The notes: a model not told the origin generated them from the letters alone. A stretch of 64,000 bases of DNA from Ornithinibacillus halotolerans (GCF_014637405.1 NZ_BMEY01000005.1:1-64000), one strand, 5' to 3'; shown: positions 1-8,046, numbered from the stretch's first letter. Made by a program: numbers and translations.

Positions 1-69
1 AATATTCCGAAAACAAAGTCTCTTGAGAGGCTTATTTTGTCATGCGTAAATTTATAGAAGAGATACAAA

Positions 70-114
70 AAGCTAACAGAGGTGAGCATTTCTTATCTCA
101 CCTACTGTTAGCTT
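70..114 (-). terminator. Hairpin terminator at the truncated end of IS copy 1
   Basis: A near-perfect inverted repeat (left arm 70-86, right arm 97-114, one extra base) is followed on the minus strand by a T-rich stretch. This looks like a rho-independent terminator reading leftward, out of the IS fragment. Confidence 0.6.
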
Positions 115-141
115 GATGGCTATGGGGTCAGACCCTTTCGT

Positions 142-264
142 TCAACCCTCATACGTACGTACACTAATATTACATTCTTTACAAGCTAATGCTAATCGCG
201 CACCATTTTGGTTAGCTTCTTGGATGAGTTCTACTGCTAGCGCGCGATCTGATGGGCTAATCAT
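142..264 (-). pseudogene. Truncated IS3-family orfB (transposase N-terminus only)
   Basis: About 40 codons match the first 40 residues of the intact orfB in copy 2: the start MISPSDRALAVELIQEANQ, then the RTYE motif of the helix-turn-helix region. It then hits a stop. The whole rve catalytic domain is missing. The start ATG overlaps the end of orfA as in copy 2. It is non-functional as a transposase. Confidence 0.75.
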
Positions 265-775
265 TCGTCCTCTTGGTCCCCTTAAGACTCGCTTGGGCCT
301 TTTTTCTAAGTAGTAATAAGGCTGCAGCTTCTGAGAGTCCTTTCTCCTTTTTACGTAAGTCTTTTTCTAGGTCATTGGTTCGTTTTTTCTCCTCTTTTAA
401 TTCATAGTTTAGCTGCTTTGTTCGATTGGGTTCTTCTTTATTTGCGTTCAAGCATGTTTCACGCCACGCTTCAATTTGTTCTTTATATAAGCCTTTTTTA
501 CGGCAATACTCTACCAATTCTGCACCATTCAATGCGTAGGATTCCATTACGACAAGAAACTTATCTTCACTACTCCAATGTTCTGAGCTCTGTCCATCGC
601 CAGGAGTAGGGTTTCCAGCTAACCGAGCTTTCTTTCTCCAGTTGTAGAGTGTAGGTTCGGAGATGCCAAGCTCCTTACTTAGTTGACTTACCGATTCGTT
701 GTTTGGGGGCATCATTCTCTTGATGATGGATTCCTTCATTTCCTCTGTATAACGTTTTCCATTATTGTTTTTCAT
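257..775 (-). CDS. IS3-family transposase OrfA (copy 1)
   Basis: About 172 residues. An N-terminal helix-turn-helix (residues about 5-50, with the motif SEPTLYNWRKKAR) should bind the IS ends. A long charged coiled-coil/leucine-rich C-terminus (EEKKRTNDLEKDLRKKEK and following) is typical of OrfA dimerisation regions. I chose the ATG at 775 because a GGAGG lies 8 bases before it; an upstream in-frame start has no such site. An A6G slippery run near the end matches the frameshift site in copy 2. OrfB downstream is truncated, so this OrfA could only act as a DNA-binding regulator. Confidence 0.8.
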   Translation of the reverse strand: MKNNNGKRYTEEMKESIIKRMMPPNNESVSQLSKELGISEPTLYNWRKKARLAGNPTPGDGQSSEHWSSEDKFLVVMESYALNGAELVEYCRKKGLYKEQIEAWRETCLNANKEEPNRTKQLNYELKEEKKRTNDLEKDLRKKEKGLSEAAALLLLRKKAQASLKGTKRTND

Positions 776-856
776 GTCGACTAACCTCCGTGTATTACTT
801 AAACTATACACTAAAGTTCCCTACGACATCTATCCTAACAGAGGGGGGAACGGAGA

Positions 857-1358
857 ATGTCTTATGTTGCATTACTTAGAGGAATTAACTTAGGTAAAAG
901 GAATAAAGTGGATATGAAATCATTGAAGTCTCTCTTTGAGGAAATGGGCTTTCAAAACGTACGGACCTATATTCAAACGGGTAATGTCTTATTCGACGAA
1001 CTTATTTGTGACGAGGAGCAAATTGAAACACAGCTGAAGAACACATTTGGATTTGATATTCCGGTCACCGTACGTTCTATAAGAGGTTCTAGAAAAGATT
1101 CAGCAGCATCCCTTATTTACTAGAGACAATGTGTACCTTCTATTTCTAAAAAAGCCAATATCAAACGAGCGACTCGAACTCCTTAAAGAAATCGTTGATG
1201 ATGAATTTGATGTGATCTCTCACCAAAATATTATTATCCATCTCTCCAAGAATTTTCATCAAACCAGATATAACAATGCCTTTTTTGAAAGAAAGCTTCA
1301 AATGCATTCGACCGCCCGTAATCGTAATATGGTAGAGAAGGTTTTAGGGAAGATGTAA
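857..1358 (+). pseudogene. DUF1697 family protein, frameshifted
   Basis: The first frame opens with MSYVALLRGINLGKRNKVDM and contains TYIQTGNVLF, the hallmarks of the DUF1697 family, whose members are usually about 180 residues. The frame is lost near 1085. The rest of the family sequence continues in another frame from VLEKIQQHPLFTRDNV through YLLFLKKPI to STARNRNMVEKVLGKM. Together the halves give about the full family length, so this is one gene broken by a small indel. It starts only a few bases beyond the left end of IS copy 1, so its native promoter is probably gone. The family's function is poorly known. Confidence 0.8.
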
Positions 1359-1398
1359 ACTATACTATTATGAATTAATTTCTAATGGAATATTAAAA

Positions 1399-1432
1399 AA
1401 CTCCAAGACTTAAATGAAAAAGGTTTGGAGTT
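1399..1432 (-). terminator. Terminator of the ABC/SpoIIM-like operon
   Basis: Arms AACTCCAA (1399-1406) and TTGGAGTT (1425-1432) form a hairpin that is followed on the minus strand by a T run. It lies about 75 bases downstream of the ABC ATPase stop codon. Confidence 0.55.
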
Positions 1433-1507
1433 CTAACATCAATAATTGAAATCTTCAAAGGGGTGTTAACACTTACTCAGAAGATGCTCGGTAAAGCCTA
1501 TCAAGTT

Positions 1508-2149
1508 TTATATGTTATTAGTAACATATTCTGTTAATTCTGTTTCTGTATAATTATTTTTTAGTTGTCTAATTTGCTTATTGGAAAGAAGTAGAATTTC
1601 ATCTGATAATTGATGTGCAATTGGAATGATATGGGTTGATATCAATACCGTTTTATCTTTATCTGCGAACTCCCTAAGCATCCTTTTGAATATCTCAATA
1701 TTTATTGGATCAAGTGATGTTAAAGGTTCATCTAGTAAAAGAATGTCTGGGCTTATTAGAAATGCGCTAGCTAACGACAACTGATGTTTCATACCATGTG
1801 AATAGTTAATGACTAATTCATCAACAAAACTTTTTATGTTGCTATCTTTTAAGTAGTTTTCTAGATTAACAATAGGTATATTTTTAATTTCACATAGGAA
1901 CCTTAGATTTTCATATCCACTTAAATAATCTAAAAACTGTGGAGTCTCAGGTACAAAGAAAACACTCTTCCCATTGGAGTCAATGCTACCAGAATCATAT
2001 TCCATTAAGTTTGAAATAATCTTTAATAGAGTTGTCTTCCCAACACCATTTCTTCCTAGTAGGGAATATACCTTATTGCTATCTAGTCTGAATTTAACAT
2101 CATGTAAAATCTCTTCCGAAAAACTCTTACTCAGATTATTAATAATCAA
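1508..2149 (-). CDS. ABC transporter ATP-binding protein
   Basis: 213 residues, the usual size for a stand-alone ABC-2-type ATPase. Visible motifs are Walker A GRNGVGKTT (residues 32-40), a degenerate signature YSHGMKHQ in place of LSGG, and Walker B ILLLDEPLTSLD, followed by the H-loop STHI. It should bind and hydrolyse ATP in the cytoplasm to drive export through a membrane partner. It overlaps the end of the upstream SpoIIM-like gene by 11 bases, so the two are translationally coupled. The set resembles small Firmicute exporters linked to bacteriocin export or immunity, but no peptide gene is visible. Confidence 0.85.
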   Translation of the reverse strand: MIINNLSKSFSEEILHDVKFRLDSNKVYSLLGRNGVGKTTLLKIISNLMEYDSGSIDSNGKSVFFVPETPQFLDYLSGYENLRFLCEIKNIPIVNLENYLKDSNIKSFVDELVINYSHGMKHQLSLASAFLISPDILLLDEPLTSLDPINIEIFKRMLREFADKDKTVLISTHIIPIAHQLSDEILLLSNKQIRQLKNNYTETELTEYVTNNI

Positions 2150-2720
2150 AATACCACTCCCCGCTGTACATCACAATTTCAACTATTTTTGGAGTTACAT
2201 ATGCTTCAATAAAACTACCAACTAATAACATTAATGTTATTACTAAAATAATCTTAAAGAAAGAATTAACTGATTGTATACGGAACATTTCTTTTCTATA
2301 GGTATAATTGAATAAATATCGTAAAGAAAGCGTTGAAATATATAGGCTAATAGCAATTGCTGGGATTTCTACAATACCGTGGGTCATAATGATAGAAAAT
2401 GTGTACAAATAACTTTCACTAATGTTATAAGCATGATCAATTGTTACAGCAAACGTATATAAATTATAAACACCAATAAATATTGATATTATACCAAACG
2501 AGAATATTCCTAAGACAATCATTAAAAATGATACAGAGACATTCTGTATGAATATTTCATTCCATGGGGCTCTTATTACCATTTGGCTGTTATGCTCAAT
2601 AGCAAATTCGGTCCTAATTAACCATGTTAGTGCCATTGAAGATAAAATAATAAAGAAATATATAATATTGATAGACATTAATAATTTATGACGCTGGAAT
2701 AATTTTCTTATATATAGCAT
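2139..2720 (-). CDS. SpoIIM-like (DUF95) integral membrane protein
   Basis: 193 residues with about five hydrophobic segments. The pattern HGIVEIPAIAISLYIS followed later by LLVGSFIEAYVTP is the SpoIIM/DUF95 signature (HGxxE ... IEAxxTP). In sporulation SpoIIM works with the peptidoglycan-remodelling DMP complex, but many stand-alone relatives sit beside ABC ATPases as here. It probably forms the membrane part of the transporter with the downstream ATPase. Its start overlaps the end of a truncated membrane gene upstream. Confidence 0.7.
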   Translation of the reverse strand: MLYIRKLFQRHKLLMSINIIYFFIILSSMALTWLIRTEFAIEHNSQMVIRAPWNEIFIQNVSVSFLMIVLGIFSFGIISIFIGVYNLYTFAVTIDHAYNISESYLYTFSIIMTHGIVEIPAIAISLYISTLSLRYLFNYTYRKEMFRIQSVNSFFKIILVITLMLLVGSFIEAYVTPKIVEIVMYSGEWYFDY

Positions 2721-2944
2721 AGATGAACACCTTGATTTTATTTATATTTTTTAAGATAACGTTATTAATAATCAATGCTAGTATCACCGTAACTAAATAC
2801 GGAACTAACAAATTTTCTATAAACGTGGCTACAATTCTAGTAAGTGAAATATTAATAATTAGGTATGCAATAATACATAGTTTAACAATCTTGTATATTA
2901 TATTTCCTTGTAATGACCTAAGTAATGAATAGTTTATCTGCAGA
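2686..2944 (-). pseudogene. C-terminal remnant of a membrane protein cut by IS copy 2
   Basis: An open frame of about 86 codons runs from the IS boundary to a stop at 2686, overlapping the start of the SpoIIM-like gene in another frame as real operon neighbours do. The translation (LQINYSLLRSLQGNIIYK, then two hydrophobic stretches such as LLVPYLVTVILALIINN) looks like the last two membrane segments of a transporter subunit. It has no start or 5' part because the IS inserted there. I infer it was the first gene of the ABC/SpoIIM-like operon. Confidence 0.55.
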
Positions 2945-3018
2945 CCCCCTCTGTTAGGATAGTTGTCGTACGATACTTTAGTGTTATAGTTTAATAAATA
3001 ACACGGAGGTTGATCGGG

Positions 3019-3531
3019 ATGACAAGAAAAAATGGAGTACGATATTCACAAGAAAAGAAAGAAGCTATTATCAAGCGCATGATGCCCCCAAATAACGAAT
3101 CTGTGGCGCAAATATCGAAAGAAGAAGGCATCTCGAATGTGACGTTATACAAGTGGCGTAAAGAAGCTCGTGCTGCTGGTGTGGCAACACCTGGAAATGG
3201 ACAAACAAGTGAGAATTGGAGTAGTCAAGATAAGTTTTTAATCGTGATGGAGACTTTTGCGATGAATGAATCAGAGTTAGCTGAGTATTGTCGTAAAAAA
3301 GGTCTGTATCGTGAACAAATTGAATCTTGGAAAAGTGTATGTCTTCAGGCAAATGAACAGTCATTCGACGAAGGGAAAAAGTTGAATGGTGTATTGAAAG
3401 AAGAAAAAAAGCGTGCTAAGCAACTAGAAAAAGAGCTACAAAAGAAAGAGAAGGCACTAGCTGAAGCTGCGGCTTTATTACTATTGCGAAAAAAGGCCCA
3501 AGCGATTTGGGGGGACGACGAGGAAGAATGA
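3019..3531 (+). CDS. IS3-family transposase OrfA (copy 2)
   Basis: 170 residues. The helix-turn-helix includes ISNVTLYKWRKEAR (residues about 33-46), and a basic/acidic coiled coil fills the C-terminal third (LKEEKKRAKQLEKELQKKEK). The ATG at 3019 sits 9 bases after GGAGG (3005-3009), so I prefer it to the TTG at 3010. OrfA binds the IS ends and, by -1 frameshifting, supplies the N-terminus of the OrfAB transposase. It overlaps orfB by about 25 bases. Confidence 0.85.
   Translation: MTRKNGVRYSQEKKEAIIKRMMPPNNESVAQISKEEGISNVTLYKWRKEARAAGVATPGNGQTSENWSSQDKFLIVMETFAMNESELAEYCRKKGLYREQIESWKSVCLQANEQSFDEGKKLNGVLKEEKKRAKQLEKELQKKEKALAEAAALLLLRKKAQAIWGDDEEE
3489..3495 (+). promoter_or_regulatory. 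A6G slippery heptamer for -1 frameshifting (OrfA to OrfAB)
   Basis: The run AAAAAAG lies in the orfA frame as A-AAA-AAG, the canonical -1 slippage phase. After slippage the reading continues as GPSDLGGRRGRM into the orfB frame with no stop. This matches the programmed frameshift used by the IS3 family. Confidence 0.75.
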
Positions 3532-4574
3532 TTAGCCCATCAAATCGCGCATTAGCTGTCGAACTCATCCAAGAAGCCAATCAAAATGGTGCGCGAATGG
3601 CGAAGGCTTGCGAGGAGCTTCATATCAGCGTGCGTACCTATGAACGTTGGGTAGCAGACGATGGTGTGAAGGTGGATCAACGCCCACTTACGAAAAGACC
3701 AGTACCCCAAAATAAATTAACTGAGAAAGAAAAAGAAGAAATCCTAACGGTTGTCAAACACAAAGAATACGTTGATTTACCACCAACACAAATTGTACCT
3801 AAGCTTGCGGACAAAGGGACTTATATTGCGTCGGAATCCACATTTTATCGTGTATTACGTGAGGAAAAAATGCAAAACCATCGTGGTCGTAGTCAAAAAC
3901 CTGTAAAAAGAGTCCCAGAGAGTCATCTCGCAACATCACCAAACCAAGTGTGGACGTGGGATATTACATGGCTTGGTGGGCCTGCGAAGGGTCTATATTA
4001 TCGACTCTATTTAATTATCGATTTATTTAGTAGAAAAGTAGTTGGCTGGGAAGTTTGGGAAACGGAAGAGGCAAAACACGCAGAAACACTTGTGAAAAAG
4101 GCAGTAATCAATGAAAAGATCAAAGGGGCACCACTCGTATTGCATTCAGATAATGGTAGCCCAATGAAAGCTGAGACATTTTTAAGCTTACTAGAGAAAT
4201 TGGGCATTCAAAGCTCTTTTTCAAGGCCTCGAGTAAGTAACGATAATCCATACTCAGAAGCGATGTTCCGGACACTCAAATATAGACCGGATTACCCTTA
4301 CAATGGCTTTGCATCACTCACTGAGGCAAGGGAATGGGCACAAAAATTTGTCCACTGGTATAACGAGGTTCACATGCATAGTGGGCTGAAGTTTGTGACG
4401 CCTGTACAATGTCATACCGGGGAACACATAGCTATATTGGAAAAACGAAAAGCCATATATGAGGCAGCGAAGACGAAACATCCAGAGCGTTGGGCAAGAG
4501 GCATAAGGAATTGGAAGCCGAATGAACAAGTAGCACTCAATCCAATGCGAGATGAGGAGCAAACCGAAGCATAG
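3507..4574 (+). CDS. IS3-family transposase OrfB (DDE integrase core)
   Basis: 355 residues in frame; translation by itself would probably begin at the ATG of MISPSNRAL (3528), while the frameshift product reads through. An N-terminal helix-turn-helix region (SVRTYERWV) is followed by the rve catalytic core. Candidate catalytic acids are D in WTWDITWLGG, D in LHSDNGSPM, and E in NDNPYSEAMFRTLKY about 35 residues later, as expected for DDE enzymes. It catalyses strand cleavage and transfer during transposition. The reading frame is complete, so this copy may be active. Confidence 0.9.
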   Translation: MGGRRGRMISPSNRALAVELIQEANQNGARMAKACEELHISVRTYERWVADDGVKVDQRPLTKRPVPQNKLTEKEKEEILTVVKHKEYVDLPPTQIVPKLADKGTYIASESTFYRVLREEKMQNHRGRSQKPVKRVPESHLATSPNQVWTWDITWLGGPAKGLYYRLYLIIDLFSRKVVGWEVWETEEAKHAETLVKKAVINEKIKGAPLVLHSDNGSPMKAETFLSLLEKLGIQSSFSRPRVSNDNPYSEAMFRTLKYRPDYPYNGFASLTEAREWAQKFVHWYNEVHMHSGLKFVTPVQCHTGEHIAILEKRKAIYEAAKTKHPERWARGIRNWKPNEQVALNPMRDEEQTEA

Positions 4575-4598
4575 AGTCAACCATAATATCTCCATTTC

Positions 4599-4650
4599 CC
4601 TAGTGATTTGAATCGAAAGTACGCTTTTCCTTTCGATTCAAATCACTAGG
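4599..4650. repeat. Perfect 21-bp hairpin in the IS 3' non-coding region
   Basis: Left arm 4599-4619 and right arm 4630-4650 are perfect reverse complements with a 10-base loop. There is no T run on either side, so a simple rho-independent terminator is not the obvious reading. It lies between orfB and the right IS end. A structural role (blocking read-through, RNA stability) is possible but is inference. Confidence 0.7.
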
Positions 4651-4952
4651 TCAGCAAGCGAAGCGCGGTAGCATTAATTGAACTCGGAGATTTATGACAT
4701 TCTATTAAAATACTAAAGTAACTAAATGCGACAACTATATTGACAAACACCGTGGGAAAGTCAGGTGAATAGGCCTATTTCATTACTGATATTCGATTGA
4801 ATTCGACAACATTTTAGGAAAGTGTCCATTTTTTTTACAAAAAACGACAAAACACTTCCATTGCCTGTAGTATTCAATTATACAAAAAAGATGTTTTCAA
4901 AATTTACATGTCTATCCTACTTTTGATAACTTTTGTCTATTTACTATAAAAA

Positions 4953-4995
4953 AATAACCCCTCAAACTTGTTTGAAAGTTTCCTAAGGGGCTATT
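4953..4995 (-). terminator. Minus-strand terminator downstream of the broken small gene
   Basis: Arms AATAACCCCT (4953-4962) and AGGGGCTATT (4986-4995) pair with one mismatch. On the minus strand the stem is followed by a run of seven Ts. It lies about 95 bases after the gene ending at 5091. The rest of the 4746-5090 gap shows nothing else I can support. Confidence 0.65.
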
Positions 4996-5090
4996 GTATG
5001 TTTCTAATACTAATTTAAACCTTCATCTACTTATTGGGTTTCATGCAACCATATTATAAGAATATACTACTGTTAGTGATATCCCCATTT

Positions 5091-5509
5091 CTACTTCTTC
5101 GCTACTGCCTTAATACCCGCAACAGTAAACACATCATTCAGGCTAATAGTCCTTGCAAACTTTAAATTACTATTAGGGAAAAACCCTTCCCCATCATAAT
5201 ATTTGTCCGTATAGATATCGTCACGCTCAATATATGTATCATATTGTTTGTTGCCTTTCTTTGGATAGGCAAAGTACACATAGGAATTATCTTTCACTAA
5301 CTTCTTCTCAATAATTTCATTTAGATGGCTGAAAAACTCGTCCATATTATAAATAAAAACAAAAATTAAATCATACTGTTCGTGATTAATGGAAGTATCA
5401 TAATCAACCGAATCGAAATCCTGAATATCCTCTGGCTTATTAAGGATTAGCCTTGTTGTGTATTTCTTGAAGTTAACTTCTCAACTACACTCTTAGTGGA
5501 TGTTTTCAT
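5091..5509 (-). pseudogene. Small unrecognised protein, frameshifted
   Basis: An ATG at 5509 with a good AAGGAG site opens MKTSTKSVVEK, then hits a stop. A neighbouring frame continues the protein through LILNKPEDIQDFDS, YDLIFVFI, DEFFSHLNEIIEK and YVYFAYPKKGNKQYD to KAVAKK. A single indel near 5470 joins the two into about 138 residues. The layout (YDLIFVFI ... YVYFAYPKK) recalls DUF3052-like small proteins, but I am not certain of the family. The gene is probably inactive unless the shift is a sequencing error. Confidence 0.55.
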
Positions 5510-5555
5510 ACGAAAGCTCCTTTATTTATTATTACTTTCACTTTCACTTTCACAT

Positions 5556-5705
5556 TCATAGGATTAACCCAATTCCGGTGAAAGTTATGACATGATAACT
5601 AGCATTAATCAGAAACAATTTCAATGATTTACGTTCAAAAAGATACGTAATCCCCATGGCTGTTGCTACCCAATTCATCGTTACCACCATTATGTATTTT
5701 TTTCG
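5556..5705 (-). pseudogene. DUF1761-like membrane protein, C-terminal remnant
   Basis: About 49 codons contain MNWVATAMGITYLFERKS, KLFLINASYHVITF and GIGLIL. This matches the C-terminal half of DUF1761 membrane proteins (FerkSlKlFLIN..YH). The N-terminal membrane segments are missing and a stop lies just upstream. It sits directly before the frameshifted small gene on the same strand, so both were probably one transcription unit. Confidence 0.5.
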
Positions 5706-5728
5706 AGACTTATATTAGTGCAAATAGA

Positions 5729-6528
5729 TTAAACTTTTTTAACAGGCGGGAAGGTTTTCACCGTCTCTGAAACCCTCCTCCAAATTAAACATCGTTCCTC
5801 CATTGACATATCCGTATCCAGTTCAAACTCACCCTTAAATTTATACATGATATGCCCCAGTGGCCCTTTTACTTTTGCAAATACAATTCTTCTGTGTTTT
5901 TGATGATGAATGACTTCATGTATATGATCATCAACTTTATGTTCATGGACGTTCTTTTCCCTAATTACTTTCCCGTCAGCTGATATGGAGTTATCCCATT
6001 CCCCCGTTCGGAAATAACTTTGGGAACCAAATCATCGTTTCACCATGGTAGGGGTGGGTTGTACCGCCTCTTTGGAATCCCTTATAGCTGTGTCCAAATA
6101 CATTTGCGGATCGGCACATGTTCTGAATGCGACATTATCTTGTCCGATCCCATTTCTTCTACCTTACTATGAATATAGTGAACTACTTCATCTATTTGTT
6201 CATGAACAGTAATTAAATTTTTAGTCACATCGATTCTTTTAATTTCATGACCTGTAATACTAATGATATCTTGCTCCCTAATTAAATCGTTTTGGGCTTG
6301 TTCTGGTGATTGATGGTACCCTTCATCTATTTCAATATGTAAATTCAATTGTGGGAAAAACATATTGGTCAGGGCATACTTGCCATCTTCTCTTACTATG
6401 TATTGTTGCGTGATAAACTTAATATCGATATTGTCTAATCTATTCCATATTCTAGTAATCACATAATTCTCATCGTTCTTTTTATTCGTCTTAGCTAGCT
6501 GAGCCTTAATATATTTATATTTCAACAC
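5729..6528 (-). pseudogene. PD-(D/E)XK-like nuclease/unknown fusion, two frameshifts
   Basis: The first 148 codons (6528 to 6082) carry FFPQLNLHIEIDEGYHQSPE and a later EIKRIDV, resembling the DUF559/Vsr-like nuclease core (hydrophobic-IEID-E-xH ... I-R-V). The protein then continues in a second frame (GHSYKGFQRGGTTHPYHGET) and in a third (DNSISADGKVIREKNVHEHK to TVKTFPPVKKV) ending at 5729. Breaks lie near 6100 and near 6000. The intact protein would have been about 265 residues. The later part, rich in histidines, is not a domain I recognise. Confidence 0.55.
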
Positions 6529-6680
6529 TAGTGTTGCATAAATAATGTCGTAATTTTCAGTTTTATCGTTTTATCTAATAGAGCCAAAAAAGTAAATACC
6601 CAAAATACCCAACTAAAGGTGGCTCCATCCATTTGGAATTTATTTACAGTTAGACTAAAGTGACAGCGACGTTCTGTTTA

Positions 6681-6788
6681 TTAAGAAGCACCTTTTCCTT
6701 CTATTTTTCGTAACCAGTTATAAGCTGGTTTCCATAAGGCAGCTCTTAAATAACGGATGATTTGTAAGATTTTACGGGTACTATTCAT
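6681..6788 (-). other. Possible 35-codon ORF in a decayed region
   Basis: An open frame beginning MNSTRKILQIIRYLRAALW and ending EGKGAS has an amphipathic look, but no clear ribosome binding site and no family I recognise. It directly abuts the SEFIR/TIR-like remnant. I list it only because nothing else explains this stretch. The rest of 6529-7040 shows no feature I can support. Confidence 0.2.
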
Positions 6789-6864
6789 TTATCCAGTACG
6801 ACTTCTACACCATCCTCCGTTAACGTTTAGCTAGTTCTAAACTCCATTCTTCCCTACCTGGCAC
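6785..6864 (-). pseudogene. Remnant of a SEFIR/TIR-like domain protein
   Basis: Two adjoining frames read VPGREEWSLELAKR and LTEDGVEVVLDK, which join into the pattern EWxxxLAxRLxxDGVxVxLDK. That is a conserved stretch of SEFIR/TIR-type proteins, some of which act in phage defence. Only about 26 residues survive, with a frameshift inside, so this is a scrap. The identification rests on motif memory and is tentative. Confidence 0.3.
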
Positions 6865-7042
6865 TGCTCAAAAGTCTCTCCCATTATTCTTCTCACACAA
6901 TCTATAATCCTGTCTCCACCAAAACCAACCCGTATTCTAAACAAACAAGGCTAGAGCTATTTGTATAGAATGATTGAATCCTTGTGAACAAAATGTAACC
7001 ATTCTGTGACATTTTATCGAATATCTTGCATTAAAGCATTTA

Positions 7043-7075
7043 AGTGACCAATATCACATTGTGAATCACATCACA
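7043..7075 (+). promoter_or_regulatory. Tandem Fnr boxes
   Basis: TGTGAATCACATCACA (7060-7075) is a perfect match to the Bacillus Fnr consensus TGTGA-N6-TCACA. AGTGACCAATATCACA (7043-7058) differs from the same consensus at one position. The two sites are 17 bases centre to centre, on nearly the same helical phase step. They lie about 95 bases before the PAS gene and imply induction under oxygen limitation. Confidence 0.7.
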
Positions 7076-7168
7076 GTGTTACCATGGAATTAAGATAATG
7101 AATCACCATATAGACGATAATTATCTCAATTATATTTTTTTATATTCTCTTAAAGGAGACTGAAAAAT

Positions 7169-7501
7169 ACGAACAAATTATCCGAATTAATTAGTCCAGA
7201 AGCAGTAATTAATTTTGAAACAGGTGCCATTAAAGCAAGCACATTGGATGCCATCCTTAATCTATTGCCATTTGAAATGGGTTTCTGTGATGCAGATGAT
7301 CTTTTCCGCTGGTATTCTAATAATCCAGACCGCGTTCATCGTCGCTGTACAGAAGCGATTGGTCGCCATGTGCTAGAGCTTCATCCAAGAATGGCTCACC
7401 ATGTTGAAAAGTACTGTAATGCAAGAGAACTATCCCTCTTTTTAATACTCATATTCAAACTTATTTATAAAATACTTTATCAACGTTGTATTTCGACTTA
7501 A
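7169..7501 (+). pseudogene. DUF438/PAS-type sensor, start codon lost and C-terminus replaced
   Basis: The translation NKLSELISPEAVINFETG, then LDAILNLLPFEMGFCDADD, WYSNNPDRVHRR and GRHVLELHP matches the PAS domain of DUF438-type proteins (FETGxxxxxxLxAIxxxLPxxxxFxDxDDxxRxxSN). The expected first codon reads ACG (7169-7171), about 10 bases after AAAGGAG, as if an ATG had mutated. After residue about 88 the family sequence ends abruptly and runs into unrelated DNA. With the Fnr boxes upstream it was probably part of an anaerobic or nitrate/haem-sensing response. Confidence 0.65.
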
Positions 7502-7835
7502 GCTGATTCATGATATATGTTTCATAAATTTCTCTTTCCATTGGATCTTCTACTAAACAAATAGCTATTTTATATATTCATCTCTGTGCATTTTAATAGG
7601 TGAAACATTATCCTCAAAATGTTTTTTGATTCTTTGGCGTTGTTTCAGTGCTTTTCCAACAAAAAGAAGCTCATCATTTATATTATAGAATAGGAAAATG
7701 CCACCTTTATCTCTTGGTATTAGATGAAAGTCAATAAATCCATAAATAGGTTTGATTTCTGATTCATTATCCTTCAGAATTTGCTTCCGTTCTGTAATCG
7801 TAACACTCTGGATTAGGTATGCTAATATTTATCAT
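7461..7835 (-). pseudogene. GIY-YIG nuclease-like protein, frameshifted
   Basis: One frame reads ILKDNESEIKPIYGF, GGIFLFYNINDELLFVGKA and RIKKHF, the GIY-YIG core with the following Lys/Arg. After a stop the next frame completes it with AICLVEDPMEREIYE and LKSKYNVDKVFYK. An N-terminal piece (MINISIPNPEC) is in yet another frame. Rejoined, this is a single-domain GIY-YIG protein of about 120 residues of unknown target. Its 3' end overlaps the tail of the truncated PAS gene on the other strand, marking a deletion junction near 7430-7460. Confidence 0.6.
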
Positions 7836-8046
7836 GTTTTACATACGTCCCTTCTTTGTATAGATAGAAATGCAATATAACAATTATTTCACGTCCTTGC
7901 TTCCTTGGTAATCAAATAACTATTACTTCTGTTTCTAAGTAATTATTTTTTCCTAATTTCCTCTCTTCGTAATATTTATTTGCAACCATCTCATAACTGT
8001 GGCATACTTTGTGTTGTAATGCAGAATAAAAATTTCATACGTTATA

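Larger units (their letters stand above)
113..847 (-). mobile_element. IS3-family insertion sequence, copy 1, 3'-truncated
   Basis: This is a second copy of the element at 2945-4745, in the opposite orientation. Its left end (TGTTAGG at about 840 on the minus strand, preceded by the same CCCCCTC seen in copy 2), its promoter region and orfA align with copy 2 throughout. orfB is cut after about 40 codons, so the right end is missing. It cannot make its own transposase B. The two copies are related but clearly diverged, so they are not products of one recent transposition. Confidence 0.8.
2945..4745 (+). mobile_element. IS3-family insertion sequence, copy 2, apparently complete
   Basis: About 1.8 kb. 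The left end TGTTAGGATAGTTGTCG (from 2952) pairs with the right end at about 4713-4745, read on the minus strand as TGTCAATATAGTTGTCG; both continue to an ACTTTAGT block. Copy 1 shares the preceding CCCCCTC, so the true left tip may be at 2945. No clear target duplication is seen. It encodes orfA and orfB with a slippery site between them, plus about 170 bases of non-coding DNA with a large hairpin. Confidence 0.8.

Noticed and set aside
2723-2932. Plus-strand hydrophobic ORF of 69 residues
   Set aside because: It is the antisense shadow of the truncated minus-strand membrane gene (2686-2944), has no ribosome binding site, and the minus frame fits operon overlap.
5535-5555. CRISPR-like short repeats (TTTCAC units)
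   Set aside because: A short simple-sequence run of three to four units with no spacers. No CRISPR array or cas gene was found in the window.
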